Shown here piece after piece: positions 21,996-32,396 of a DNA stretch of 64,000 bases. Source of the stretch: Dipteris shenzhenensis (Eukaryota; Polypodiophyta; Polypodiopsida; Gleicheniales); NCBI GenBank assembly GCA_047967505.1, contig CM106538.1; one strand, 5' to 3'. How positions within the stretch are numbered: position 1 is the stretch's first letter; each line of letters opens with the position of its first letter. The position numbers and the translations under genes are program-made. The notes below the pieces were generated by a model that was not told the origin of the DNA, made no database searches, and saw only the letters and a program-made list of their open reading frames with translations.

Positions 21996-23475
21996 ATGGC
22001 ATCTGATTCTCTTTCACAGATTGTCACTGAAAAGCTTGACAAGAAAAACTTCCAGGCATGGAAGTTTAGAATGACGAATTTCCTTATGGGAAAAGGCTAT
22101 TGGGAGTTCATTACAGGAAATGAAGAAGAACCTGTTCTTCCTAATGTTCCCAATCAACAGGAAATGCAGGCATTTAAAGGATGGCATGAGAGAGCCAGGA
22201 AAGTTATGTACTGGCTGTCTATCAGTTTTTCGGACTCCATGATTGTGCATATTCAGGATGCAAGTACGCCAAGGAGGCATGGGATACTTTGGCAAAAATG
22301 TCAGCACAAATACACAAGCCAGGAAAATGCAGCTCAAGCAGGAGCTGCACAATGTGCAGAGAGAAAATATGAGCATCAATGACTACCACATGAAGGTGAA
22401 GAAAATTGCGGATGCACTTGCTTCCATTGGGTCACCAGTGGATGATGACGATTTAGTTTCTATGACCTTGAATGGTCTAGGAAAGGATTATGCACAGTTC
22501 TGGACATCCATTGCCGTCCGTGAAAAATTTGCTGATTTTGAGGAGTTGATTGCTCTTCTAATTTCCGAAGAGCAGAGAAATGGTGGTGCATCTTCTTCAG
22601 CAGGAACTTCAAAAGAAACTATCTTCTACTCAAATGCTGGCAGAGGTAGACGCAGAGGTAGAGGAGGCCGATCTGCAGACCGTGGTAGAAATCAAAATAT
22701 GCAGCAAATGCAAGAAAACCAGTCCTATGCAGGAGGACGTGGTAACTCTAGAGGCAGGGGGAGCCAAAGAGGTCGTGGTGGATGGCAGAGAGGCCAAAAT
22801 GCAAACAACAATGATGAATGCTACTACTGTGGTAAAATGGGGCATATGGCTAAAGACTGCTACAAAAAGCAGAATGACATTATGAATGGAAAATTGCAGC
22901 AAGGCAATTATGCATCCTCTAGTAGACAGGGTGATGACAGAAATGAGCATTTGTTTATGGTGCAGCATATGATAAATTCTGTGACAAGTGCAGTGACAAG
23001 TGCAGAAGAAAGCAATGATGTGTGGTATGTTGACTCAGGTGTGTCAAACCACATGACAGGTCATGCTGAATGGATGCAGGATGCAAGGAAAATGGAAAAC
23101 CTAGGATTTGTGGAGACTGGTGATGATACTGCACATCCTATTGTGCAGATTGGCAAAATTCCTTTGTCTATGCAGGATGGGAAAAAGAAATACTTGTCTG
23201 ATGTATTTCATGTACCGAACATCACCAAGAACCTGGTTTCTGTTGGTCAGATGGTTGAGCAGGGCTTGCAGGTCAGATTTAATCCTCATGGATGCTTTGT
23301 TGAGGATATGAAAAATAATGGTCGCTTGATAGAAAAAGGAAAGAAGAAGGGCAAGATGTTTATGTTGGATGCGGACATGCCTGAATTGAGTGCAGCAATG
23401 TTTGCACATGGGACCGGTGTAGTTGCAGATATTGATATCTGGCACAAACGCATTGGTCATGTTAATATACAGTGA
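21996..23475 (+). pseudogene. CO2 gag and protease with two frameshifts
   Basis: ATG at 21996 (MASDSLSQIVTEKLD) begins a copia gag with LDKKNFQAWKFRM. Around 22265-22310 the frame slips twice: a KEAWDTLAKM-like segment is in a third frame, and from STNTQARKMQLKQEL the frame runs to 23475. An Arg/Gly-rich stretch (22640-22800) precedes a zinc knuckle CYYCGKMGHMAKDC (CX2CX4HX4C). The protease active site reads WYVDSGVSNHM, with Val in place of the usual Ala. The frame ends with TGA at 23473-23475 inside the integrase zinc region (IGHVNIQ). Confidence 0.88.
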
Positions 23476-26370
23476 CTTAAATCAATGCAAGCCCAAAATA
23501 TTGTTGCAGGATTGCCTAAATTCAAGGTTGTAGAAATGCACAAGGTTTGTGAAGCCTGTCAATTTGGGAAACAGGCAAGGAAACCTTTTCCTAGGCATGT
23601 TCAAGAGAGTAAAAAGCCATTGGAATTAATCCACTCTGATGTGTGGACTACTAAATCTGCATCTATTGGTGGCTGTCACTATTTTGTCACATTTATTGAT
23701 GACTTCAGCAGAAAACTTTGGGCGTATTTTATGAAAAAGAAAAGTGAAGTGTTTGGGCACTTCAAAGCTTTCAAAGCTATGGTTGAAAAAGAAACAGGTC
23801 TGCAAATAAAATGCCTAAGGTCAGATGGAGGGGGAGAGTACCTCTCAAATGAGTTTGCAAGGTTCTTGCAGGAGCATGGTATAAAGCAGCAATATTCATG
23901 CAGTCATATCCCACAGCAAAATGGAATTGCAGAAAGGAAAAACAGGCATATTGGAGAGGTATCTCGGGCTATGCTAAATGAAAAAGATCTACCAGATTAT
24001 TATTGGGCTGAAGCAGTTGCTACAGCAGTTTATATAATGAACAGGACTCCCACTACAGCAATACATGGCATGACGCCAGAGGAGATGTATACTGGTAGGA
24101 CACCAGATATTTCTCATTTGAAAATTTTTGGTTGCATTGCCTATGTCCATGTGCCAGATGAGTTGAGGTTCAAGTTGGATCCAAAAGCTGAGAAGTGCGT
24201 CTTTATTGGTTATTCTCTGCAACAGAAAGGGTATAGATGCTATAACCCTTCTACTCGTAAGTTTACAGTGAGCAGAGATGTTGTTTTTTATGAGATGAGC
24301 AGCTGGTATAAACCAGTAAATGTGATGATTGATGTAGATGCACAAAATGGTAATGCTGCACAGAATTCACAGCAGCAATCACAAAATATCAGTGCACCTG
24401 CAGTGTCGTCTAGCAGTGGTTCACATACTTCGCCATGGACAGGCAGATTGAGATCAGGAGAATCTCGTCAAAGCAATGCAGAGAGTGGTATGCAGGTATC
24501 ACGAAAAGGAAAAGAGAAGGTAGATCAGCCCATGTTTGATGTGAATGCAGGTCACTCTTGTGTGGATGGTGAATCCAGTGGCTCAGAACAGAGCATTGAT
24601 GATGAGTTGGGTATTCCTTCTGTTGTTACGCCTGGAGTAAGGAAGACCAAGGATGTTTTGAGAGCACCTGGAAGTGAGCCTATTTTGCGCAGGTCTACCA
24701 GGGTTAGGTATCCTGTGGATAGGCTGAAATATGATCGATTTACAGCCATTCACTATGCCTATATGGTCAAAGTGATACAGGAACCAGAACCCACTTCTTT
24801 TGAGCAAGCCATGGGAAATGAAAAATGGGAGAAAGCCATGGATGAAGAAATGGATGCCTTGGATGCAAATGCTACATGGGAATTGGTGCCTTTGCCTAAA
24901 GACAAGAATGCAATTGGCTGTAAGTGGGTTTATAAGATCAAGCACAATGCAGATGGTTCTATGAATAGATACAAGGCAAGATTAGTTGTCAAGGGGTATG
25001 CACAGACATATGGCATTGATTATGAAGAAACTTTAAGCCCGGTTGCAAGGATGGCAACCGTAAGAGCAGCCATTGCTATGGCCGCATCAAAGGGATGGTC
25101 TTTACATCAGATGGATGTAAAGAATGCCTTCTTGCATGGTGATTTGCAAGAAGAGGTCTTTCTGGAGCAGCCAGCAGGTTATGTTCATGCTATTCATCCT
25201 GAGTTTGTTTGCAGGTTAAAGAAAGCCTTGTATGGCTTGAAGCAAGCACCTAGAGCATGGTCTGACAAGATAGGACACTATCTTGTCACTATTGGCTTTC
25301 AGATTTCCAAGGCAGATTTCTCACTCTATGTGAGAAAAACAGAGAAAGGGATTATGCTGCTTGTCATTTATGTTGATGATTTGATCATCACAGGTGATAG
25401 TGATGAAGATATCCTTCATGTGAAAATGCTATTGAGTCAGAAGTTTGAGATGAAGGATTTGGGAGAGCTGCGTTATTTCTTGGGCATTGAGGTGATTAGA
25501 TCACCAAGTGGGATACAGCTCTTGCAGAGGCAGTATGGATTGGACATGCTGTCCAAATATGGGATGACAGGCTGTAAGCCTATTTCAGTTCCTTTGGAGC
25601 AGAATGTGAAGCTGAGCGCAGATGCAGGTGAGCTTCTAGAAGACCCTACTATGTACAGACGCATAGTAGGAAGTTTGATTTACATGACTATTACCAGGCT
25701 AGATTTGAGCTATGCTATTGGGTTGGTAAGTCAGTTTATGCAGGCTCCAAGGAAACCGCATTTGGATGCGGCTAGATGCATACTCAGGTATGTGAAGTCC
25801 ACATTGCAGTATGGACTATTTTATGAGGCTAGGGTTCAGACACAGTTGCATGGATACACTGATGCTGATTGGGCTGGTAGTATTTATGATAGACGATCTA
25901 CCAGTGGATATGTGTTCTCTTTTGGGAGTGCTGCAGTCACTTGGAGCAGCAAGAAACAGCCTACAGTTGCCTTGTCGAGCACAAAGGCTGAGTACAGGGG
26001 TGCAGCAATGGCTGCATGTGAGGTAGCTTGGTTGCATAAGCTACTCTATGATATGCATCAGTCTACAGATGGGCCAGTTGTCATTTATTGTGACAACATG
26101 AGCAGCATACACTTGGCAAAGAACCCAGTCTTTCATGCTAGAACAAAGCACATTGAGGTGCATTATCACTATGTGCGGGAGAAGGTTTTACTAGGCCTTA
26201 TTGATCTAGTTTATGTTAGCACAAAGGATCAGGTAGCTGACATATTCACGAAAGCATTGGGCGCAGAGAAGCTGCGCAAGTTCAGAGACCTGCTTGGTGT
26301 GCAGGAATTGGGATTGAGCTCGAGGGGGAGTGTTGAGATATCGAGCTCCACTCGTGATATGCCAGGGTGA
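23476..26370 (+). pseudogene. CO2 integrase, reverse transcriptase and RNase H, long open frame
   Basis: The frame is open for over 960 codons and continues the protease frame after the single TGA. Integrase: zinc-finger cysteines in CEACQFG, then HSDVW, RSDGGGEYL and PQQNGIAERKN give the D, D, E triad, all present. RT: WELVPLPKD and MDVKNAFLHGDL, with the active site VIYVDDL near codon 630. RNase H: TDADWAGS, LSSTKAEYRG, YCDNMSSIHLAKNPVFH and VADIFTKAL. The expected codon at the TGA is Arg, so CGA to TGA is the simplest change. The coding end overlaps the 3' LTR by about 40 bp. Confidence 0.9.
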
Positions 26371-26683
26371 CTGTTGTGTATTTATGTCACCGACTTGTTA
26401 GCTGGAGATGCGGTTGGTACACCGCCCACGAATAATAGTTGGATGACACCTATCCTTATCTACTCTAGTTTGTGGCTCAGTTAGTATGCCACCTTAGTTA
26501 GTTGAGTTTGGTTTGAGACCCACATATAGGGTTCTTCTATTTTCTTTGTACTTGAGTTCTTTTGGCTTTCACAACTAAGAAGAGGAAAATTGTTTTCAGC
26601 CTCCACCTTTGTGTGTATTCCCCCATTGTGCATGTGAGAAAGCCGCAAGTGAGACTCCTTCCCTCTCTCCCACTATCTTCACA
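26331..26683 (+). repeat. 3' LTR of CO2
   Basis: 353 bp, TGTTGAGATA to CTTCACA, followed at once by GGGGA. Confidence 0.92.
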
Positions 26684-26850
26684 GGGGAGGGGGAAGGGGT
26701 GGTGGAAATGGAGAAGGAAGGGGGAAGGGGTGGTGGAAATGGAGGGGGAAGGGGGAGGGGGAGGTGGAAATGGAGGGGGGAGGGGGAGGGGGTGGTGGAG
26801 ATGGAGGGGGAAGGGGGATGGGGTGGTGGAGATGGGGGGGGGGGGGGATA
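26684..26850. repeat. G-rich minisatellite in GY2 leader (right part)
   Basis: Continues the array interrupted by CO2: GGGGGAAGGGG with GGTGGAAATGGA and GGTGGAGATGGA. It ends in a run of G at about 26836-26847. Confidence 0.75.
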
Positions 26851-27513
26851 GAGCAAATAAAAAAAACTTGACAGACAGAAATCGAAAGGGAGGGAGAGGT
26901 GGTTACCTGAACGCTCGCCAAGTCTTTCTCGATGTAACGGGATTGTTGAGGAACAATGGACGGTGGGTGGATGGCTGGGTTATCGCTACAAGATGGGCTC
27001 GAAGTTACTTACAATGTGAGGATGGGAGTAAGGTGGTGGTTGATGGAGAGGGAGGAGTGTCTTGCGTAGGGCTCGAAAGGGAGAAGAGAATGGAGGCAAA
27101 ATGTGAAAGATGAAGAATGAGGGGGTGGAGTTGGTTTTTATAGGATTTGAGTTTAGGTTTAGGGTTTAACCCTAAACTCTTCCCGAGCCATAACTCTTTA
27201 TGGATAGCTCGGTTTGCTTTTCTGCAAAAAGGTGAAATGATCGAAATTGCAATCTCTAGGCATTTGTGTCCACTACCTAGCCTAATTGTTTATCATGTGG
27301 CTTCTATTTAAGAAATAAAGAAAATTTCTTAAGGTAGTAACCCAAAGTTGATGCTTGGGGTAGATATGGTTGGCAAGAAATGGGAAAAAAATTTTACTCT
27401 CCTTGCCCTTAACTGTTATGTTCGTGAAAGTTCGAAGTAGTTTGTTTTTTACACATACCTACGTATGTTTACTCGCTACTTGAGATGCTAGTCTCCCCAA
27501 CAATGGTGCCAAA
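26851..27513 (-). other. GY2 5' leader proper and tRNA-Asp type primer-binding site
   Basis: No gene is recognised. The base composition returns to normal. Near 27150-27178 is a telomere-like dyad (TTTAGGGTT, one base, AACCCTAAA). Next to the 5' LTR (about 27494-27513) the minus strand reads TTTGGCACCATTGTTGGGGA. The standard plant tRNA-Asp site is TGGCGCCGTTGCCGGGGA, and the differences are all C-to-T or G-to-A at CpG or CCG sites. Confidence 0.7.
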
Positions 27514-28538
27514 TGTTAGCTCTTTCCTACTGCTTTCGTAGAAAGAGCTGGGTTCTCTCAGTATGCAGGGTTTCGAGGCTTTTTGTCACCTACAGATACA
27601 GTGGGGTTATCGGTTGTAGTATATGTGTAGATTAGGACCTCGAGTCATGTTCTGATGAGAGATGTATGCTTAAGTGTGGTAAGCAAACAAAGTGCATGCA
27701 TGTGTAAAAGGAACATATATCATCATGATTGAGGTAATGAAGGCTTTCGCCTTCATTGGGGGTTGTAGGGTTTAGGAGGAGTTTAAGGGTTAGAAGGAGG
27801 TTTCAGGGTTAGAAGGAGGTTCCAAGGTTCATAAGGAGGTTCCAAGGTTAGAAGGAGGTTCCAGGGTTTAGAAGGAGTTCCAGGGTTTAGAAGGAGGTTC
27901 CAGGGTTTAGAAGGAGGTTCTAGGGTTCAGAAGGAGGTTCTAGGGTTAGAACGAGGTTCCAAGGTTTAGAAGGAGGTTCTAGGGTTTAGAAGGAGTCCAG
28001 GGTTAGAAGGAGATTCCAAGGTTCAGGGTAGAGTACATGGTGGAGAACTCGTCTTCCTCATAGATCATGGAGTTTAAGGGATGAGGAACAAAGGGTTTAG
28101 GGGGAGCATAGGAGTGGGAGAGAAAGAAGGTGTAAGAGCATAGGGAAAAGAAGAGAGAGAAGGGAGGAGGAGGAGGGAGGAGGATGAGAGAGGAGGAGGA
28201 GGAGGAGGAGGGAGGAGGAGGAGAAAGGAGGAGGGAGCAGGAGGAGAGGGAGAGGATGGGTTGCAAGGTTGGAGGACAGGGGAGGAGGAGTTGCAAGTTA
28301 GGACATGCTTTTGGACGTGGAGTGCAAGAATGGACACTTGAGACAAATGCTTGGAATACCAAAGTAGACTCAACACAATGCCCTAAAGAGTGTGGGCTTC
28401 ATTCCATTATGGGGTATTTATACAAGTTGGAGAGCTTCTCTCTCTGCATGTAGGAATTGTAACACAAAGTTGTAACACAAAGTTGTATCACAAAGTTGTA
28501 TCACAAAGTTGTAACACAAAGTTGTATCACAAAGTTGT
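27514..28538 (-). repeat. 5' LTR of GY2, first segment
   Basis: Matches 13609-14580 but with many more copies of the 20-bp AGGGTTTAGAAGGAGGTTCC unit (about 27765-28025, roughly a dozen). Interrupted by CO3 at GTTGT (28534-28538) inside the 13-bp GTTGTAACACAAA array. The continuation is at 34401. Confidence 0.8.
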
Positions 28539-28652
28539 TGTGGGGATTAAAGGTCACTATGCCTTTACCCCGGTTATGTACAATACTCAAACACATATAT
28601 AAATGAATGAAAAAGAAGATTAGGGTCGTTCTGCACCCACCAAAACTTGTGG

Positions 28653-28701
<49 letters not shown>

Positions 28702-28732
28702 TCCGTTCTTACTTCCGTTGAGAGCACTCTCA
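28539..28732 (+). repeat. 5' LTR of CO3
   Basis: TGTGGGGATTAAAGG to GCACTCTCA, with a (CT)n run at about 28657-28698. Confidence 0.9.
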
Positions 28733-30158
28733 ACTGGTATCAGAGCCCGGGTGATCTAGCTGAGCGTGCGTGAATGCTTGAAGCTCAGTAGCTTTGTGGG
28801 AGGAAGGAGAAGCTCTGTGGGTGACTTTACTTGCATCCAAGTGTGCAGAGACCTTGGAGGAACCTTTGGAAAAGTCACTTTGGTTTTGCGACGTGGTTTT
28901 GAGAGCCTGTTAAGTGTTTTCAAAGAAAAAGTCGTTTTTTGAGCTTTTCCCTGTTCCGTTCGATGATAGAGACTCCATATTGACTTGTAGAGGCAACTAT
29001 TGCTTGCTTTTGGTATCCACTTCACTTCAGGAGCTTGGAAACACCTTCATTCTTGAATCTAGGATCATTTCATTAGATTTCTGACTCACTGTGTCAGTTC
29101 CTGCGTTTTTTGCCCGGGTGTTGGAACTCAAGTTTGGAGCAACCATTTGCAGATCTGTCAGTTCTGGTGGACTCAGGAGGTCCTAAAACTTCTATGTTGC
29201 TCATTATTCACACTCCGGTGGAGTTTACAAACAGCTATGTTTCCAAAAACCTTTTTTAGTCCGTGTGTTGGACTCAGTGATTGAGACCACGGTTTCCAAA
29301 ACCGTCTGTCCCATTGCATTTCGGATGCCCAAAAACCCCTACCTGTCAGTTCTTGCGCAATTCGGTGGAGGATTTTCAGAGTTATAGATCTCTGTGTATT
29401 CGATTTCATCTCTCTGTTATGCATTTTTCATTCTAAGGTTTTGAAACCTTAGATTTATGCCACATGGCAGTGGATAAGTGTCGACTCCCATTTCTCACTC
29501 ATCGGTTGGGATTTTGGAGTTCTGGCAGAAGAGAGATACTTGCAGATTTTCTTACTGATTCCGATTATGCAATGGCGCCCATGTTTTGAGGCATCTCAGG
29601 TTCTATTTTCAGTAGCGGTCATTACTGTGGGACTATGATTTCTTGAGCATACCTTATGTAGATCACTCTGGTTGCAGTTTGAGCAGTGTGCGCTCATTCG
29701 TGGTATGCATTGGGTTCTAGTGGATGATTTATAGGCCATTTGGATGCATTGCAGTCCTTATTGGATGCGCTGATAGGCCCAAATTGCCTTGTGGGATGCT
29801 ATTTTTATGGACGCTTTGCACATGGATGCTATTTTATGCTAAGGGACAGCTTTCACACATTGCAGGTGATGCGCTGATAGTGCTATGCTCTCTTGGATGA
29901 GATACTATTAATGCATATGCCAGTGGACGGTGTTTATGCTTGAGTCATTTGGCACTTATTCGCATTTTCTTTTGGGCCAGATTTGCTCATATGGATGCAT
30001 AGTATATGCACATGAGTCAGATGCATCTTTTGATGCTTTGAGCTTTGAGTTTTGGTGATATTTCACTCTATTGTGGCATACACATTTGGGTGCACCTGGT
30101 ATTTGGTGTGATTCTCTCTTGCAGGCACTAGCAATTGGGATTTTGTTTCATTTGCATC
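28733..30158 (+). other. CO3 5' leader
   Basis: About 1.4 kb between the LTR and the gag ATG, with no frame I recognise. Several short words recur (GGATGC, TTGGATGC, ATGCATT at 29740-30030), giving a loose internal repetition. Confidence 0.6.
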
Positions 30159-31088
30159 ATGGCATCCTCTTCCATGTCTGAAAAGGAGTTTTTCAGCATT
30201 AAAAAGTTTGATGGGACAAACTTTTCTTTGTGGAAAGAACAAATAAGGGATGTGCTTATTCAAAAGAAGCAGATTAAACCCTTGGCATGTATTGAAGCTA
30301 AGCTTGCGGATATGTCTGAGGATGATTGGAATGAGTTAGATGCATTAGCAAAGTCTACTATTAGACTTCATCTTGCAGAGTCAGTTTATTTCACAGTAGT
30401 AAATGAGCAGACTACGAAATATTTGTGGAAGAAACTGTGTGCCACTTATGAGAAGGAAACTGCCTCTAATAAAGTTTACCTCATGAAGAGGTTGTTTGAG
30501 CTGCAGATGAAGGAAGGGGTCTCCATTGCTTCTCACTTGAATGAATTAAATATTATTTTCAGCCAGCTTCAGGCTCAAAAAATGAATTTTGATGCAGAGA
30601 CTAAGGCAATATTTCTCTTATGTTCATTGCCATCCTCATGGGATACCTTCCGTACAGCTGTCAGTAACTCTGCACCTGGTGGAGTACTGAAATTTGATGA
30701 TGTTGTGGGTAGATTGTTGGCCGAGGAGATTAGACGGAAGGCTATGGATGGCAACAAGCAGGATGCAGCCTTAAATGTTCAAAGGGGCAGATCACAGCTC
30801 AGGGGGAAGTCCCAAGAAAGAGGGAAGTCTCGTAACAAATCTAGGGCATGGAACATTGAGTGTTACCACTATGGCAAGAAGGGCCATATGAAAAAGGATT
30901 GCTACAAGCTGAAAAGAGAGCAAAAGGATAAGAAAAAGAATGAAAATTGGGGTGCAAATCAAAAGGAAGAGAGTCCAAGGGAGGACAAAGGAAAAGTGAA
31001 GATGGAGGAGATCAATGCAGCCACACATGATAGTGACAATGACGTCATGTCTAGTTTATCTGCAGAGTTGCTTACCACTTTGAGATGA
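30159..31088 (+). pseudogene. CO3 gag with a damaged zinc knuckle
   Basis: ATG at 30159 starts MASSSMSEKEFFSIKKF, a typical copia gag start, followed by the UBN2 core (YLWKKLCATYEKET, LMKRLFELQMKEGVS). The knuckle reads CYHYGKKGHMKKDC, and the second Cys of CX2C is Tyr, so zinc binding is lost. The frame ends just before the protease through a one-base slip near 31080, where the expected continuation (QDWILDSGAS) moves to another frame. Confidence 0.85.
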
Positions 31089-31650
31089 TGCATATTCCCA
31101 GGATTGGATTTTGGATTCTGGTGCTTCATTCCATGTTACTCCCCATAGGGAATGGTTCTCCACTTATGACAGTGGAAAGACAGGTTGTGTGCATCTTGGA
31201 AATGACTATGCATGTGACATAGTGGGAGCAGGTGACATAAAGTTTTATTTTGCAAATGGGTCTGCATTTGTTTTGAAACATGTGAGACATGTGCCTAAGC
31301 TAACCAAGAGTCTTATTTCAGTGGGTCAGCTAGACGATGTTGGTTTTCACACCACTTTTGGCTTTCAGAGTTGGAAAATTCAGAAGGGCTCTATGCTTTT
31401 GGCCAGGGGTGCCAAGTGTGGGACTTTGTATCCCTTACATGTATCAGGGGTATTTGATCATGTTGTTGCAATAACCGAGCAGCCAAGCACTTCTTTGTGG
31501 CATTGCAGGTTGGGGCACATGAGCCATAATGGAATGAAACTCTTATGCCATTTGGGTTATGTACCGCGAGAAGGGGAAAGAAAGAGTTTGAAAAGCTTGA
31601 TTTGGTGCATTCAGACATATGTGGTCCCATGCCTACACGGTCATTAGGCG
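31089..31650 (+). pseudogene. CO3 protease and truncated integrase zinc domain
   Basis: WILDSGASFHVTPHREW gives an intact copia protease active-site loop. The frame continues to the integrase zinc region (LWHCRLGHMSHNGM, with the two His) but then jumps to an unrelated frame. The CX2C half of the HHCC finger is deleted, and the next recognisable integrase sequence (LVHSDICGPMP) begins in the other frame at about 31596. Confidence 0.8.
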
Positions 31651-32333
31651 GGGCTGAATACTATGTGACATTCATTGATGATGCAACTAGGAAAGTGTGG
31701 GCTTATGCTATAGCTCGGAAGAGTGATGTGTTCCAGGTATTTCAGAAATGGCTGGCCTTGGTTGAGAATCAGTCAGGTAGAACGCTTAAATGCCTACGGA
31801 TTGACAATGGTGGAGAGTATCTCTCTCATGACTTTCACCATTTCTGTGATACATGTGGGATTAAGAGGGAGTTCACATCCCCTCGTACTCCAAAGCAAAA
31901 TCCAGTTGCAAAAAAGATGAACCGTACCATTCAAGAAAGGTTGCAATGCATGCTTTCCCATGCAAGTCTTTCTAGTGGTTTTTGGGCTGAGGCAATGAAG
32001 ACTGCAGTGCATATGATCAATAGATCACCTAGTAAGAGTTTGGATGGTGGTATTCCTGAAGAGGCATGGAGTGGCAAGAAGCCCTCTTACTCTCATTTGC
32101 GTATATTTGGGTGTGAGGCATATGCACATGTGCCAAAAGAGCTTCGAAAGAAGCTAGATCCTAAGTCTAGGAAATGCATCTTTCTGGGTTATGGTGAAAG
32201 TGGAGAGATGGGCTATCGTCTCTGGGATCCAGAAGCAAAGAAGATCATATGCAGCCATGATGTGGTCTTCAATGAGAAGAAGATGCATAAAGCACCCATG
32301 AGGGATGTGGAAATGAGGAGAATCACTTTCTAG
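31580..32333 (+). pseudogene. CO3 integrase core with catalytic Glu replaced
   Basis: LVHSDICG carries the first Asp region, RIDNGGEYLS the second Asp. The third motif reads PKQNPVAKKMNRT where copia integrases have QQNGVAER, so the catalytic Glu is Lys and the preceding Gly is Pro. GYGESGEMGYRLWDP follows as in copia. It stops at 32331-32333. Confidence 0.85.
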
Positions 32334-32396
32334 GATGTGAATCCACCTGCATATGTTGATAGATAGCAAGCTGTCCATGCACCAAATGTGTAAGAA

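Larger units (their letters stand above)
21086..26683 (+). mobile_element. CO2: nearly intact Ty1/copia element with GGGGA target duplication
   Basis: LTRs are at 21086-21452 and 26331-26683, and GGGGA lies directly outside both ends (21081-21085, 26684-26688). A primer-binding site TGGTATCAGAGCC follows the 5' LTR at once (21453), and a purine tract CTCGAGGGGGAG precedes the 3' LTR. LTRs differ at about nine sites by eye plus one 14-bp tandem duplication (GCTCCACTCGCGAT) present only in the 5' copy. Gag-pol order is gag, protease, integrase, RT, RNase H. Defects are few: two small frameshifts in gag and one TGA between protease and integrase. It is the youngest-looking autonomous element in the window. 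Confidence 0.93.

Noticed and set aside
23473-23475. U-to-C RNA editing as the explanation for the TGA in CO2
   Set aside because: Fern U-to-C editing is known from organelle transcripts. A nuclear retrotransposon more simply suffered CGA to TGA. Kept only as a test for the H3-like gene.
26562-27113. 183-codon plus-strand frame spanning the CO2 LTR end and GY2 leader
   Set aside because: It crosses a transposon boundary and is mostly minisatellite, so it cannot be an original gene.
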